Below are positions 9,474-18,916 of a stretch of 64,000 nt of DNA, in pieces. Position 1 is the first letter of the stretch, and each line of letters opens with the position of its first letter. The translations under genes and the position numbers were made by a program. Below the pieces are notes generated by a model, which saw only the letters and a list, made by a program, of their open reading frames with translations, was not told the origin of the DNA and made no database searches. The stretch is from the NCBI GenBank assembly GCA_033239005.1, contig BSQZ01000014.1:4926001-4990000 (forward strand), read 5' to 3'. The stretch comes from Lamellibrachia satsuma (lineage: Eukaryota; Annelida; Polychaeta; Sabellida; Siboglinidae).

Positions 9474-10016
9474 TTCGTGTATTAAGTATGCTTGCATCTC
9501 CTCTGACAGTAGCCGAGTGCATCCTTCTGCACATACATTGACAGTAGCTTCGGCTACTGTCAGAGGTGTGTTGTGTGCTCTATGCATGATGAGATGCGTG
9601 AATGCTTCGCTAATCATAATATTCGCTACTTCTGGGTTTAAAATGTTCGGTTTCGTTGGTGATGATGCTAAAATAATGTTTTCTTCGCAGCAGCGATCGC
9701 AGGTGCAGGGTAATGATGACGATGTTGATGGCTGCTGTGTGTCGGAGGATGGCGGTGTTAACAATGTCTTGTTCATTTTTTCGAACGATGACGTCGACGA
9801 CGATGATGGCGACGGTGACGATGGTGGCGACGCTGGTGTGAATTCGAAGGTTTGTAGACACGACGGCGGTGGGGGTGGCGGTGTCATTGATGCTGCTGCT
9901 GTCACCGCCGTAGCTGCTGGGGTTGCTGCTGCTGCTGCTGCTGCTGCGGTTGGTGCTGCAAACCGACGTTTTCTGTTGAGCACCAACCGCAGATCGTTTG
10001 CAGGCAACGATGACAT
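9444..10016 (-). CDS. Ala/Pro/Ser-rich protein, 190 aa, unknown
   Basis: An N-terminal basic stretch (LRLVLNRKRRF) is followed by Ala runs, Pro runs and Ser/Pro/Thr-rich disordered sequence, a Cys cluster (PCTCDRCC), and a C-terminal helical-looking part of about 70 residues (ANIMISEAFTHLIMHR, LTVAEATVNVCAEGC). The last part vaguely resembles a histone-fold or other helical bundle, but I cannot assign it. Composition is influenced by GCN trinucleotide repeats near 9,930. It has the orientation of its neighbours, so it may be an accessory gene. A chance ORF is possible. Confidence 0.4.
9500..9566. repeat. Nested inverted repeats with TTCG loop
   Basis: Outer arms CCTCTGACAGTAGCCG (9500-9515) and its exact complement (9551-9566). 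Inside is a second palindrome at 9539-9562 (TGACAGTAGC, loop TTCG, GCTACTGTCA). The three segments are copies of one another, so two alternative hairpins are possible. They lie inside the ORF 9444-10016. Confidence 0.65.
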
Positions 10017-10145
10017 CCGGCGTTTGCGCTGCTGTTGTGGTGTGGTATCTTGTCATCGTCGTCGGCGTTATCGTTCTCGTACGCCTCGCGTAACTGACGC
10101 AGGCCGTTATGGATCTATAGACGGGACAACAAAAGACACACCTGT

Positions 10146-10412
10146 TTAATCAATGTCAGGAACTTCATTCTTACCCGCATATAGACTGGCTATGGTCGCT
10201 CTGATCGTGTCTGCCATATCGTCATGCCATTGCCTTTTACCAACCCTCTCCTCTATCGCTATGACAACCCAGCGCAAGATGTGATTGATCAGACCGGAAG
10301 ACGGTACGTAATATTCACCTTCCGATAAATCTAATATACGCTCAATCTCGTTACATGCATAACGAACACAAGCTGCGTCTATCAATGTGTTGAAGGTGTT
10401 CTGGTTCATCAT
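10146..10412 (-). CDS. Small helical protein, 88 aa, unknown
   Basis: Starts MMNQNTFNTLIDAACVRYAC and continues with amphipathic helices (NEIERILDLSEGEYYVPSSG, INHILRWVVIAIEERVGK) with no low complexity, so it looks like real protein. Its frame is the same as that of the preceding ORF, from which it is separated only by a TGA and a few codons. It may be a separate gene or the C-terminal part of a longer broken one. No family recognised. Confidence 0.45.
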   Translation of the reverse strand: MMNQNTFNTLIDAACVRYACNEIERILDLSEGEYYVPSSGLINHILRWVVIAIEERVGKRQWHDDMADTIRATIASLYAGKNEVPDID

Positions 10413-10427
10413 GGCTTCTGTACGATT

Positions 10428-10808
10428 TCATATTCTGTCTATGTTCATTGCTGTCGCCTGCATATCGTTGCCATGGTTACCACCACTGCTGCTGCTGCCG
10501 CTGCTGTCGCTGCTGCTGGTGCTGCTACAGCTTATGATCATAGCTGCTTCGCCGCTACTTACGGTAATAACCGCATCGTTACTTTCCTCGTCTGCTATAC
10601 ACAGAGTGGGTTCGGTAGAGGAAGTGATGGATGGTGTGGATGGTAACAAATTACGTTGTTCATACGAGTCTAACCACTGCTGTACCTTTTTATTCATGGT
10701 ATTTTCCCACTCCCGTACCTTTTGATTAGTGTTTATTTCGTCAACAGGAGGACCTGTGCTTTCATTGCTGTCAGCGCTGGTAGCGACGGCATTCTCTTTG
10801 TCTTCCTC
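10428..10808 (-). CDS. In-frame continuation after the RPA-like ORF (Ser-rich, unknown)
   Basis: Directly after the TAG ending the RPA-like ORF the same frame stays open for about 126 codons to TGA at 10430-10428. It begins with an acidic stretch (EEDKENAVATSADS), has a charged helical segment around KVREWENTMNKKVQQWLDSY, then Ser/Thr-rich low complexity. An internal ATG at 10697 could start an 89-aa protein. It may be a read-through extension, a separate ORF, or the C-terminal part of a gene broken by nonsense mutation. Confidence 0.35.
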   Translation of the reverse strand, partial: EEDKENAVATSADSNESTGPPVDEINTNQKVREWENTMNKKVQQWLDSYEQRNLLPSTPSITSSTEPTLCIADEESNDAVITVSSGEAAMIISCSSTSSSDSSGSSSSGGNHGNDMQATAMNIDRI

Positions 10809-11312
10809 CTACAAAGAGAATCCTTCGTCAAGTACTTCCAAGTCTGACGCAATGTAGTTTACGTAGTCCTTGTTGACGCGCTTTTTAATGACCGCTCTGA
10901 CACGGACCCCCCTCAACACAGACAGGGCTGCCACCCGTTCGTCTTCTGACTTCATTGCAACGTACTCGTTCGCGGTGAAGCCAAGGATTTTAACTGCCAG
11001 CGTATCAAATACGCTAATCCAACATTCACTGCCTATGCTGTCCTGCAGGAGAACACGGAGATTGAATCTATACGACGGAGACCGCTGCCATTTGTGCACC
11101 GAACAATAGTAGCCCTTACTGGTACTACGCTGGACTCCTACGGGACACTGTGAGCATGCCAGATATACTACATATCTCTCCTGCCGTGCGGTAGACACTA
11201 TGGTTAACGGTGTTGGAAACTTGTATGTTCCATCGCTTACCTCCGACTGCAAACGCGTCAGGTTCATCATGTGCTCGTCATCGAAGAGCTGTTGCTGCGC
11301 GGCGGCGGCCAT
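10809..11312 (-). CDS. RPA70 C-terminal-like single-strand-DNA-binding protein, 167 aa
   Basis: The domain resembles the zinc-containing OB fold at the C-terminus of replication factor A large subunit: C53-x2-C56, then C70-x2-H73 (ACSQCPVG, YYCSVHKW), then the hallmark order YRFNLRVLLQDSIGSECWIS and AVKILGFTANEYVAM with a final strand RAVIKKRVNKDYVNYIASDL. Such a domain could bind the element's single-stranded DNA during replication. The open frame extends to 11474, but a TATA box at 11398-11405 makes ATG 11312 the better start. The preceding 20 residues include a poly-Ala/Gln stretch. Helitrons can also carry RPA-like genes, so the origin is not certain. Confidence 0.7.
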   Translation of the reverse strand: MAAAAQQQLFDDEHMMNLTRLQSEVSDGTYKFPTPLTIVSTARQERYVVYLACSQCPVGVQRSTSKGYYCSVHKWQRSPSYRFNLRVLLQDSIGSECWISVFDTLAVKILGFTANEYVAMKSEDERVAALSVLRGVRVRAVIKKRVNKDYVNYIASDLEVLDEGFSL

Positions 11313-11397
11313 CTTGCTTCGGTAGAGTGAGAGAGAGACTGTCGAGTGAGTGAATCGCTGCGAGAATCGTGTTATGACAGTTGCAGCTACGGGTCCC

Positions 11398-11405
11398 TTA
11401 TATAG
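11398..11405 (-). promoter_or_regulatory. TATA box of the RPA-like gene
   Basis: The minus strand reads GCTATATAAGGGACC, about 86-93 bases before ATG 11312. The predicted start near 11370 would give a leader of about 60 bases that contains a TCTCTCTCTCACT stretch. It decides between the candidate start codons. Confidence 0.6.
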
Positions 11406-11505
11406 CGGGCCGGTTGCATGGCGCGTCTGTGTTATATTTACCAGCTGGCCCTCTGGTATGTATTGCGCAATCACCGCGCATTCCTATCGCTATGCGCGCC
11501 AGACT

Positions 11506-11973
11506 TTATGGCGCCTGTTTTGTTCGAATGAACTCGCGGCAATTCACGAGTATCTGGCCCAACACGTTCTGTCCACGCTGTCCAGTGTAAGTGGACATGC
11601 TCCAGTATCCTTCCCTACTTCTCACATTTTCCATTAACGGCGCTGGATATGTTTCTAATAATAGTTTGCGTAATGTCGTGTCGCGAAATTTAATAGCAAC
11701 TAACGCTCTCATTACATATCGTCTCTGTTTGTTCCACTGCGCACGTAACTCCTGTTTCTCTCGGATGGTCTTGCTTAGATATTTCGCCTGTAGTCCGGTT
11801 CTTGTGGCAAGCATTTTCTGCGCCGTGTCGACATCTCCATAAAAGATGCATTTCCTGTACTGGTATGCAGCTTCAACTGTGTTAAAAACATGACCCCATG
11901 CATGTATCCTACATGCGTAGAAATTGGATAGAAACGAGGTTTCTCCGCGGAAGTATATAGCAGGAGGAGTCAT
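11506..11973 (-). CDS. NADAR-domain protein (YbiA family), 155 aa
   Basis: The protein shows the NADAR order: IYFRGETSFLSNFYACRI near the N-terminus, FNTVEAAYQYRKCIFYGD, a Lys/Arg-rich middle helix, KFRDTTLRKLLLETYPAPLM, YWSMSTYTGQRGQNVLGQIL and a final helix. This family acts on ADP-ribose or riboflavin-pathway N-glycosidic bonds, and members remove ADP-ribose from guanine bases. In a virus it could counter NAD- or ADP-ribosylation-based defence (inference). ATG 11973 is chosen over 12033 because a TATA box lies between them at 12010-12017. It is only some 200 bp upstream of the RPA-like gene in the same direction. Confidence 0.82.
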   Translation of the reverse strand: MTPPAIYFRGETSFLSNFYACRIHAWGHVFNTVEAAYQYRKCIFYGDVDTAQKMLATRTGLQAKYLSKTIREKQELRAQWNKQRRYVMRALVAIKFRDTTLRKLLLETYPAPLMENVRSREGYWSMSTYTGQRGQNVLGQILVNCREFIRTKQAP

Positions 11974-12009
11974 TCTGATTTTATGCTGTTTAATGTTACA
12001 TGCACTGTA

Positions 12010-12017
12010 TTTATATA
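12010..12017 (-). promoter_or_regulatory. TATA box of the NADAR gene
   Basis: The minus strand reads TATATAAATACAG, 37-44 bases before ATG 11973, leaving a leader of perhaps 10-15 bases. The same short geometry is seen for the polymerase and PX-like genes. Confidence 0.55.
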
Positions 12018-12520
12018 CATAAAATGCATGCATAAATTAATGCATGTATAAATTAATGCATGCATATATAACTTAATGCATATGCATTAATGTCCACCAG
12101 TTTCCATGCAGCAATAACTTCCATAAGTACATGGTGTTTTTATGCGTGATAAATGAGTTTTCGGATTCAGCGTTAGTTAGTTGACAAGCTTATCGAGGGA
12201 GGAGTTGTTTACTGTTTCGTGCAGAATGTCTGGAATCGATACAACGTTGGTTGAGAACTGGTTGACTTTGTTTTTTACACGTGATAAATGAGATTTTGCT
12301 TTCAGCATCGATTCTCTGACACTTCTGTGACAGACTTATCGAACATGTTTTTCGTTGTGAAGGATGACTTATTGTTCTAGCGGATTTGGGAGTTGATTAT
12401 TAGCATTCCAGTTTAATAATAATTTTATTATGGGTGTTTTCTAACATAACTTTCTGACTTTGATGGATTTGTTATTGTGTTATAGCAGCTTATGTCAGCT
12501 GTCTGCATTGTTTAGCGTTT
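12018..12520. other. Divergent intergenic region
   Basis: Between the NADAR gene and the plus-strand two-exon gene. At 12020-12090 the palindromic segment TTAATGCAT/ATGCATGCAT recurs in both orientations about five times. Two imperfect direct repeats of about 80 bp follow, each starting GTGATAAATGAG (about 12148 and 12280) and containing a GACAAGCTTATCGA-like segment. No ORF. Confidence 0.5.
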
Positions 12521-12522
12521 CC

Positions 12523-12530
12523 TATATAAA
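12523..12530 (+). promoter_or_regulatory. TATA box of the two-exon gene
   Basis: TTTCCTATATAAAGCCGTCC on the plus strand, about 95 bases before ATG 12623. The predicted start is near 12555. Confidence 0.5.
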
Positions 12531-12622
12531 GCCGTCCTCAGACAAGGTATTTCTTTATACACTTACCGTCATTCTGCAACCGTCGTTCTGCTGCTGCTGC
12601 TGGTGCCTCTGACGTCATCACG

Positions 12623-12708
12623 ATGCTGTCTAGTGTCGCTTTGTTTTCCGACTTGATGCAAGCCTATATCGAGATTGGCGTTGCGTTGAGCCTGATACTG
12701 TATCGATC
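12623..12708 (+). CDS. Exon 1 of two-exon gene: hydrophobic N-terminus (predicted)
   Basis: ATG 12623 opens a 28-codon segment (MLSSVALFSDLMQAYIEIG, then VALSLILYR) ending at a strong donor ATC|GTAAGTA at 12709. The exon ends after codon position 2, exactly the phase needed by the acceptor TTTTTCAG|C at 13131-13132. The peptide could be a signal anchor or signal peptide. Without splicing the frame would stop at once (TAA). Preceded by a TATA box. Confidence 0.45.
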
Positions 12709-12868
12709 GTAAGTACATATTGTCCGTGGCTGTTTGGTGATACGTACTCCTGTGTTTATAAAAGGTTTTAAAAGCGTCTACATAACACACACAGTTTAAC
12801 TTTAAGAGACATCTTTTATGCGTCTGTGACCTAGTTACAATGCCTCTTGCTAAGCGGCTGGTAGTCTG

Positions 12869-12877
12869 ATTATAAAT
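12869..12877 (+). promoter_or_regulatory. Possible second TATA box inside the intron
   Basis: TGATTATAAATAGCACG on the plus strand is followed by a GC-rich stretch. A transcript from about 12900 could use a donor at 13019 (AGCAG|GTCTAC), whose phase also fits the acceptor at 13132, and translate from ATG 13161. Confidence 0.35.
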
Positions 12878-13132
12878 AGCACGCGCGCCGCGTCGGCCGA
12901 GCGAGGTCGCCGTGTCAGTCTTATCATTTTTCGATGACCTAGTTTCTACGCGTTTCTACTGCTGTCGGTGTAGCATTACATACGCCGTGGTGGATCCAAA
13001 GTACACCGCTCACAGCAGGTCTACTCATAGTTTATTAATAACAGATGTGCATGTGCTATTTAATGTATATACGATGCTTTTAACACAGTCCTTTACCAAT
13101 GGCTCAATGTGTCTTTCACTCTGATTTTTCAG

Positions 13133-13658
13133 CTTCCATAGAATCCACTGGGCGTTCGTGATGAAAGAGTTACGTGATCGTACGCCGCTCGTGGTCAACG
13201 ACGACATCGTCGACGATGGTTATCAGTCCGAGAGTTGGGACAACGAGTGCGATGACTACGCTGCATTTCTAGACCACAGAAAATTATGGTCTGCTGTTAT
13301 GGTAGAGTTAGGAATGGTGCGGCCAATAGAACGGGTTACCATGGAAATTGCCATGGGCTGCAATGCTATGGGTCAACAGAGACAGCAACCTGCTAACGTT
13401 TACGCCGCGTTGGTAAAACACAGAGCCCTGTGGCCGGCTGTCATGCAAGAAATGAAACTATTTAAATCACGTTCTCAGATAGAAATGGAAATGCTGTGGG
13501 GGTTTAACGATAAAGGGGAAATAGCAATACCACGTTCCGTGATAGAAATGGAAAAGGCGTGTAGGGAGTGCAGCAATGTAGTAAAACACCCAGTACAACG
13601 ACCTACAAAACTTATTGACAGAAGAGGAAAATCACTGCCACCACTGAACTTGTGTTGA
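13133..13658 (+). CDS. Exon 2 of two-exon gene: protein with two tandem copies of an unknown domain
   Basis: From the acceptor at 13132 the frame is open to TGA at 13656-13658. Two copies of a roughly 40-residue unit are visible: YAAFLDHRKLWSAVMVELGM followed by an Ile/Glu/Met helix, and YAALVKHRALWPAVMQEMKL followed by IEMEMLWGFNDKGE. The C-terminus has a Cys pair (ACRECSN) and a basic Pro-rich tail. If the upstream exon is not used, ATG 13161 gives a 165-aa protein. No family recognised. It lies next to virus-like genes but on the opposite strand, so it may be an early gene of the element or a host gene. Confidence 0.55.
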
Positions 13659-13659
13659 A

Positions 13660-14095
13660 ATGGAAAACAAGATGAACACTATGTTTCAATATATGACTTT
13701 ATATGCTTTAACATGACTATTTTTAAATGAACTAATGAAAGATATTTATATGACTTTATATGCTTTATATATGGCTATTTTTAAATGAAATAACGAACGA
13801 TATTTATATGCTTTAATATGATTAAATATATGGCTATTTTTCTAAATAATTAATATGATTTTATGTGTTTTAATATGATTTGATATATATGGTTATTTTT
13901 TAAATAATGATATTACTATATTTATATGATTTTATGTGCTTTAATATGATTTGATATATATGGCTATTTTTTTAAATATTGATATTACTATATTTATATG
14001 ATTTGATATATAACTATTTTTAAATAATTATATTACTATATTTATATGATTTTATGTGCTTTAATATGATGTATCGTTATTAAATATTAAAGTTT
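13660..14095. repeat. AT-rich tandem-like repeats
   Basis: Imperfect repeats of TTTATATGATTTTATGTGCT, TTAATATGATTTGATATATA and TGGCTATTTTTAAAT run through this stretch about six times. No coding sequence. Directly downstream of the two-exon gene, possibly marking the edge of the virus-like region. Confidence 0.6.
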
Positions 14096-14855
14096 CTTGA
14101 TGATTTCATTCAATGAGGTGTTGTGTCTGTTAGCAACAGGGTAACGCGGGGCACAACGAACCAACGGTTAGGGTATCGCGGACTACATCGAACCACGGAT
14201 TATATGTCTTGGAATAAAATTACTCCTCAAGGATAGGGGTAGCACTCACATAGGGTAGCGGTCACTACGTTAGGGTAGCGGTCACTACTGAGGTCAAAGG
14301 TCACCACACATGAGATCAACAGGTCGGGATCATGTCAACATGTTGGGGTTATGACCGTTAGGGTTATCTCCAGTCGCTAGGGGGCGCTCGTGGTGGATGT
14401 AGGTCACCGCTAGGGGGCGCTGGGGGCTACCCAGAAGCCTCTATACCGGAAGTTACTGGGTTGCTCTTTACTGGGCCGCTCTTTTGATGTCCCATTCCGC
14501 CACGTATACTACTCACCCTGGCACCTGCTTCATAATGATTGTCCCATATTATTCGGCTGTTGTGTTGGATGGCTGTTACAGTATGACTGACAGTGACATC
14601 CATATTACAGCGTGTCTGATATTACAGCGTGTCTGGGACAGTTAATACCAGTGGTTGGTTGTTAAGCAATCCCACTAACCATGTTGTAAAGCACATTTAT
14701 GTGTTATTACGTAGTGAATGACGTTCATTGCCATCTAGACTGTTTGCATTGCGTAATATTGAGTGTAAAATTGTTAGGGGGACTTATTTCGTCATTCGTT
14801 GATTCTTTGGCAGAATCCTGGGGTGGGGGTTTGGGCCTCCCGTATTGGAGGCCTG
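14096..14855. other. Noncoding, with short direct repeats and two CTCF-like motifs
   Basis: GTAGCGGTCACTAC occurs twice at about 14262-14290, and GCTAGGGGGCGCT occurs at about 14387 and 14411. The rest shows a short duplicated GATATTACAGCGTGTCTG at about 14610-14637 and nothing else I can name. Confidence 0.4.
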
Positions 14856-15163
14856 GTGGGATAAATAATCGCCCCACCTTTGCTACTTTACATGTCATTT
14901 AATAATTGCTTTTCTCGATGAGTTAGTTTGTATTGATGATTAAGCTATATCTCATCGATTTACACATATATGATAATTTTTCTCGATGAACATATTTGTA
15001 CCAGCTATTTTCTCATCGATACATGTATTTTATTATCACGATGCATTTATTAAATGACCTTTAACAACAGTTACTCTTTGTGTGTTCCTGTAGCAAACAA
15101 GCTCAGGTTTCTGCCATTACGCATCTGCAAGGTATCAACATTAAGCATCAGCAGGGTATAAAT
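14856..15163. repeat. Direct repeat, copy 1 (308 bp)
   Basis: Nearly identical to 15460-15768. It runs from GTGGGATAAATAATCGCCCC to AGCATCAGCAGGGTATAAAT. Inside, the motif TCTCGATGA/TCATCGAT alternates in orientation at least four times, so the segment can fold on itself. No ORF of note. Confidence 0.85.
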
Positions 15164-15459
15164 GAATATTTTTACACTTGAAAAAATAGTATTTATATAA
15201 TGTGAGGCGAGAATCTACTTTGCTATGTTTGTTGCGGTCCGCAACACGAGAAACAGTCCGGAGTACGCGAAATGGTTTTAGTCCAAAGACGTCATGTGAC
15301 CACGTGACAAGTTAAACCCTGTCCCTTTGTGTTGCAAACTTCGCTGACGCAAGTCGTGTTTTCGTGAAGCAACACATTGGACGTTTTTCCTCCCACCATC
15401 CTCCCCTTTCTACCACCAATGTTCTCGTGTTGCGTACCGTGTTATCATGATTATGTACT

Positions 15460-15768
15460 GTGGGATAAATAATCGCCCCACTTTTGCTACTTTTATATGT
15501 CATTTAATAATTGCTTTTCTCGATGAGCTAGTTTGTATTGATGATTAAGCTATATCTCATCGATTTACACATATATGATAATTTTTCTCGATGAACATAT
15601 TTGTACCAGCTATTTTCTCATCGATACATGTATTTTATTATCACGATGCATTTATTAAATGACCTTTAACAACAGTTACTCTTTGTGTGTTCCTGTAGCA
15701 AACAAGCTCAGGTTTCTGCCATTACGCATCTGCAAGGTATCAACATTAAGCATCAGCAGGGTATAAAT
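15460..15768. repeat. Direct repeat, copy 2 (309 bp)
   Basis: Second copy of the preceding repeat, offset by 604 bp with only a few differences. The 296 bp between the copies (15164-15459) hold no recognised feature. It could be a recent segmental duplication, or the two long terminal repeats of a tiny non-autonomous element. Confidence 0.85.
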
Positions 15769-16258
15769 ATCACTATGTCTGTGATATCAATTATATGCAA
15801 CACGAAAAAATGTGTCCCCTGCCTAATTAGTTGTAAGAATGAAGGTCTCAGTCTCAGACTCAGTCTCAGACTCATTTTCCATACATATGTTTTTACCTTT
15901 TGCAAACTTTGTGTGTTCGAGAACATATGGTATAAGGATGTTAGTCGAACACCAACCTAGTGAAGTGCACAACGTTCCAATCGTTGAATCGAGAAACACG
16001 CTTCGTACGTTATGGCTGCGGGTCTTCCAGCGCCAACGCCAGCGCACATGGAACCGATACCATCGTTTCACATCTGCAACCAGCATTTCGTTACAAGCGA
16101 CTGAATAATGTAAAATTTCGGATAGGATTTGCAAATCACCGGATGATCTTACTAAGACGGCAATTCCAACCGTTTGTTCATTGATCATAACAGCTGTCAC
16201 TCGTCAAACAGTCGGGATGCGATGCCACGTATAGTACTTGTACTGACAGTGTCAGTAG
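15769..16258. other. No clear gene; possible decayed THAP-like fragment
   Basis: A TCTCAGACTCAG run lies at 15846-15875. In the plus frame near 16060-16115 the peptide FHICNQHFVTSD recalls the end of a THAP zinc finger, but the N-terminal Cys pair is not placed convincingly. Nothing else stands out. Confidence 0.2.
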
Positions 16259-17985
16259 TCGGTACTAGGTCACAGCCAAAGTCGCCAAAGAATAAGCAGT
16301 TTATGTTATACATGTTAATTTAATAATTAATTTCGGTAGGCCCTATATTACGATAACCAGAAAATAGCAAGTGTCACTCAAAAACGTAAAGGATTTTGCC
16401 ATTATTGGACTTAGTGACTTGGAATTCTAAAGACATTTCAAATGCACTACGAATTATCGCGCCTGGTGCATGGTACGTTACTGTGTTGACTGGACATTTC
16501 AACATATGAACATCTGGTTGGTTTTGTTTTTTATGTCATGCTGACATGGAATGTGTCATGAAAACAGCTAATCTCTTGTTGTCGTTATTTATTTTAATAT
16601 CATTCATGTATCATTTACACCATTACAATTTGGGGCAGAGCACTTGTATACACTGACCCTGAGTCCCTGTGAAGTAATCAATGGTCAGATCCCAGAAACT
16701 GAAATATGTTGAACACTTTTCTGACAAATGAAAAGCTGTTGAACTAATGTAAGCATTGAAAGCAGAGAGTCAAATCAAAGCGCACTAATTCAATTATATA
16801 ATGTTGTGAACATCTTGTTTTCACAATCATCATATTAATGTGGTGCCAACTCCTATGCTATGATCACAATTATGCCTAGTAACATTGTTTATACATAGTC
16901 ATAGACGCATTTTTCAGAAGTGTATATTATGTTGCTGTGGAAGAAAATTTAATTGTATTATTGTCATTTATTCTGACCGGTGTCATTAAATTTCACACGG
17001 TTTAATCCTCTAGAATCTAATAATTACTCATGTTGTATTGTGACGTTATGTTATGTTCTATGACCATACGCGACAATTAGCCTAGATAAGGCGTGGTAAA
17101 AAAAGAAACTAGTTTCTCATCCAATTTTTTTCTAAGGAAGAGGGATGCCCTTATTACTTACTATTTGCGGATTTGTTGCTATTAGTTTCAAAGATGGCCG
17201 CCATATCTTCGATGCTCACTGTTTGATTAAAATACAAGCTGTAATTCTCACTATACAGCCTGCCATTCTATATGCAAATTAGCAAATACAATACTTGTTT
17301 TATAGGGAATGGCATATGAATAGAAACATGTACGTAAATGGAACATGGCATGTATGTGTTACACCGGAAAACTACTTAAATTTACAAGAAGCAAATACGA
17401 AACAAACGCAGTGTTGAATGTATTTATGAATGTCATGTGTACGCTTGGTCATGGTTTCATTAGTGTGTATCACAAACATACAACTGGATGGCATTTATAC
17501 TGATTGTATTGCGTAAATGAGTCTGCGTAACAAGGCATCGTCGTTCTTATTTTAGACATACACCCCTACACCTTGTATGATGCATAAAGAGTGAACTGGA
17601 AAGGTATAGCAATACTTCGGACAGCAAGTTTTAGACAACGATGTCTTCACAGAACCAAAAAAACTGTTTAAAATAATCTTTTTTTCAATAGTAAATAATA
17701 AAAAAGCAGGCGATGGCAAAAAGGGAAACGGGCGGGGATGAGAAACTAGTTTCTTTTTTACTAAGCCTAATTCGACGTGTATTTGACATTAATATCACCA
17801 AGATCCTTTAGTGATTTTAGTGACACTGTATAAATAGTTAAACAATTAGCCATTTTCTGGTTATCAAAATATAGAGAACAATGTAAACTACTTACTATTT
17901 GGCGACTTTGACCTTGCCTTGGCTTTGGGCCCCACATCTCAATTGTAAAATTGTGCAGGTTTTATTTCGGCTTTGCCTTTGTACC
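16259..17985. mobile_element. Imperfect outer inverted repeats, probable DNA-transposon remnant
   Basis: The segment 16259-16400 (containing CAAAGTCGCCAAA and CGATAACCAGAAAATAGC) is matched in inverted orientation by 17810-17985. The arms are about 140-170 bp and diverged. No transposase is left inside. AT-rich filler and a second inverted-repeat pair lie between them. Confidence 0.45.
17088..17768. mobile_element. MITE-like element with about 33-bp inverted termini
   Basis: The left end AAGAAACTAGTTTCTCATCC within 17088-17122 is matched by GGATGAGAAACTAGTTTCTT within 17736-17768 on the other side. Each terminus itself contains the palindrome GAAACTAGTTTC. The 0.6 kb between has no ORF of note. 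It lies within a larger inverted-repeat pair. Confidence 0.5.
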
Positions 17986-18582
17986 GACAAAATACTGCGC
18001 GACATATGTTTTCAGCACTTGGATGTTTGACTAACATCCATATACTATATGTCCTCGAGCGCAAGCAATTTGTAAAAAGTTAAAACCTTTGTAAAATAGA
18101 AAGCTTAAAGAACGCGAAATACGCGAACATTGTCCTTGACTTTGTTTGTTATAGTAGTCAGAACGTGGCGGGTCAAGGCAGTCCGTCTTTATGATGTCAC
18201 GACCTAACTGCAAGACAATCAGCAATTCGCAAACATTTTTATAACGATTTTGACAGACACATATTGTGTCTTCAATGATATAAAGTAGTTTGTGACTCTG
18301 CATGTATGTCTGATATCTCCGTAAACAGTATACGTCAAATTAAAGTATTTCTGTCAACACTGCAGCAGCGGATCCAAAGAGGGTATTAGGGGTATCAAGA
18401 CTCCCCCAGTGCCTCGGCTTTTAGGATTGTGTGCGCTGCCTGTACGTTATTCACGCACGCTCACTCAAACATGTCTCTGCATAAAAATGTTTGCACACTT
18501 GTATACATCATCATACTACATCTACAATCATACTACACACACTTAAACACGTGCGTGCGCACGTACGCACGCTTAATTAAGG
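17986..18582. other. Noncoding, nothing recognised
   Basis: AT-rich sequence with short purine runs. A GTGCGTGCGCACGTACGCACGC stretch (GTAC/CACG microsatellite-like) lies near 18550. No exon with a convincing domain is seen, although the first exons of the large downstream gene could be here or farther upstream. Confidence 0.3.
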
Positions 18583-18780
18583 CCCGTTCACACGACAATT
18601 GGTTGCTGGGTCAAATCCAGGTGCCTGTTTGGCGACAATTTGAAGGCAGTGGTCAATCCGCGATCGCTGTGACCGGCGGTGTACCTATCATGACCTTTAA
18701 TCGGAACGCATGTGGTGATTGGCGCCAATCCATATGTCACATTTGCAGTGTCTATATACGTTGCTCGTGTGAACCAGGCA
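18583..18780. mobile_element. Small hAT-like MITE
   Basis: The left end GGCCCGTTCACACGACAA (about 18583-18602) is matched imperfectly in inverted orientation by TTGCTCGTGTGAACCAGG (about 18761-18779). A 0.2-kb unit with such ends and no coding capacity is typical of hAT-derived miniature elements. Target duplication not verified. Confidence 0.35.
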
Positions 18781-18916
18781 CACAATGTAGCTGCTATTTG
18801 TCTTGCAACACGGTGTCGTCCGACCAACTGGGAAATTAATCGCTCGGGTGGACGAGCCTTTACACAAATACTCCCACGCATTTCAATTTAATATAATTTG
18901 GTATTTCTGCAAACAG

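Noticed and set aside
15823..16200. THAP-finger or P-element transposase gene
   Set aside because: Only a short ICNQHFVTSD-like piece fits; the Cys pair and the rest of the domain are not found.
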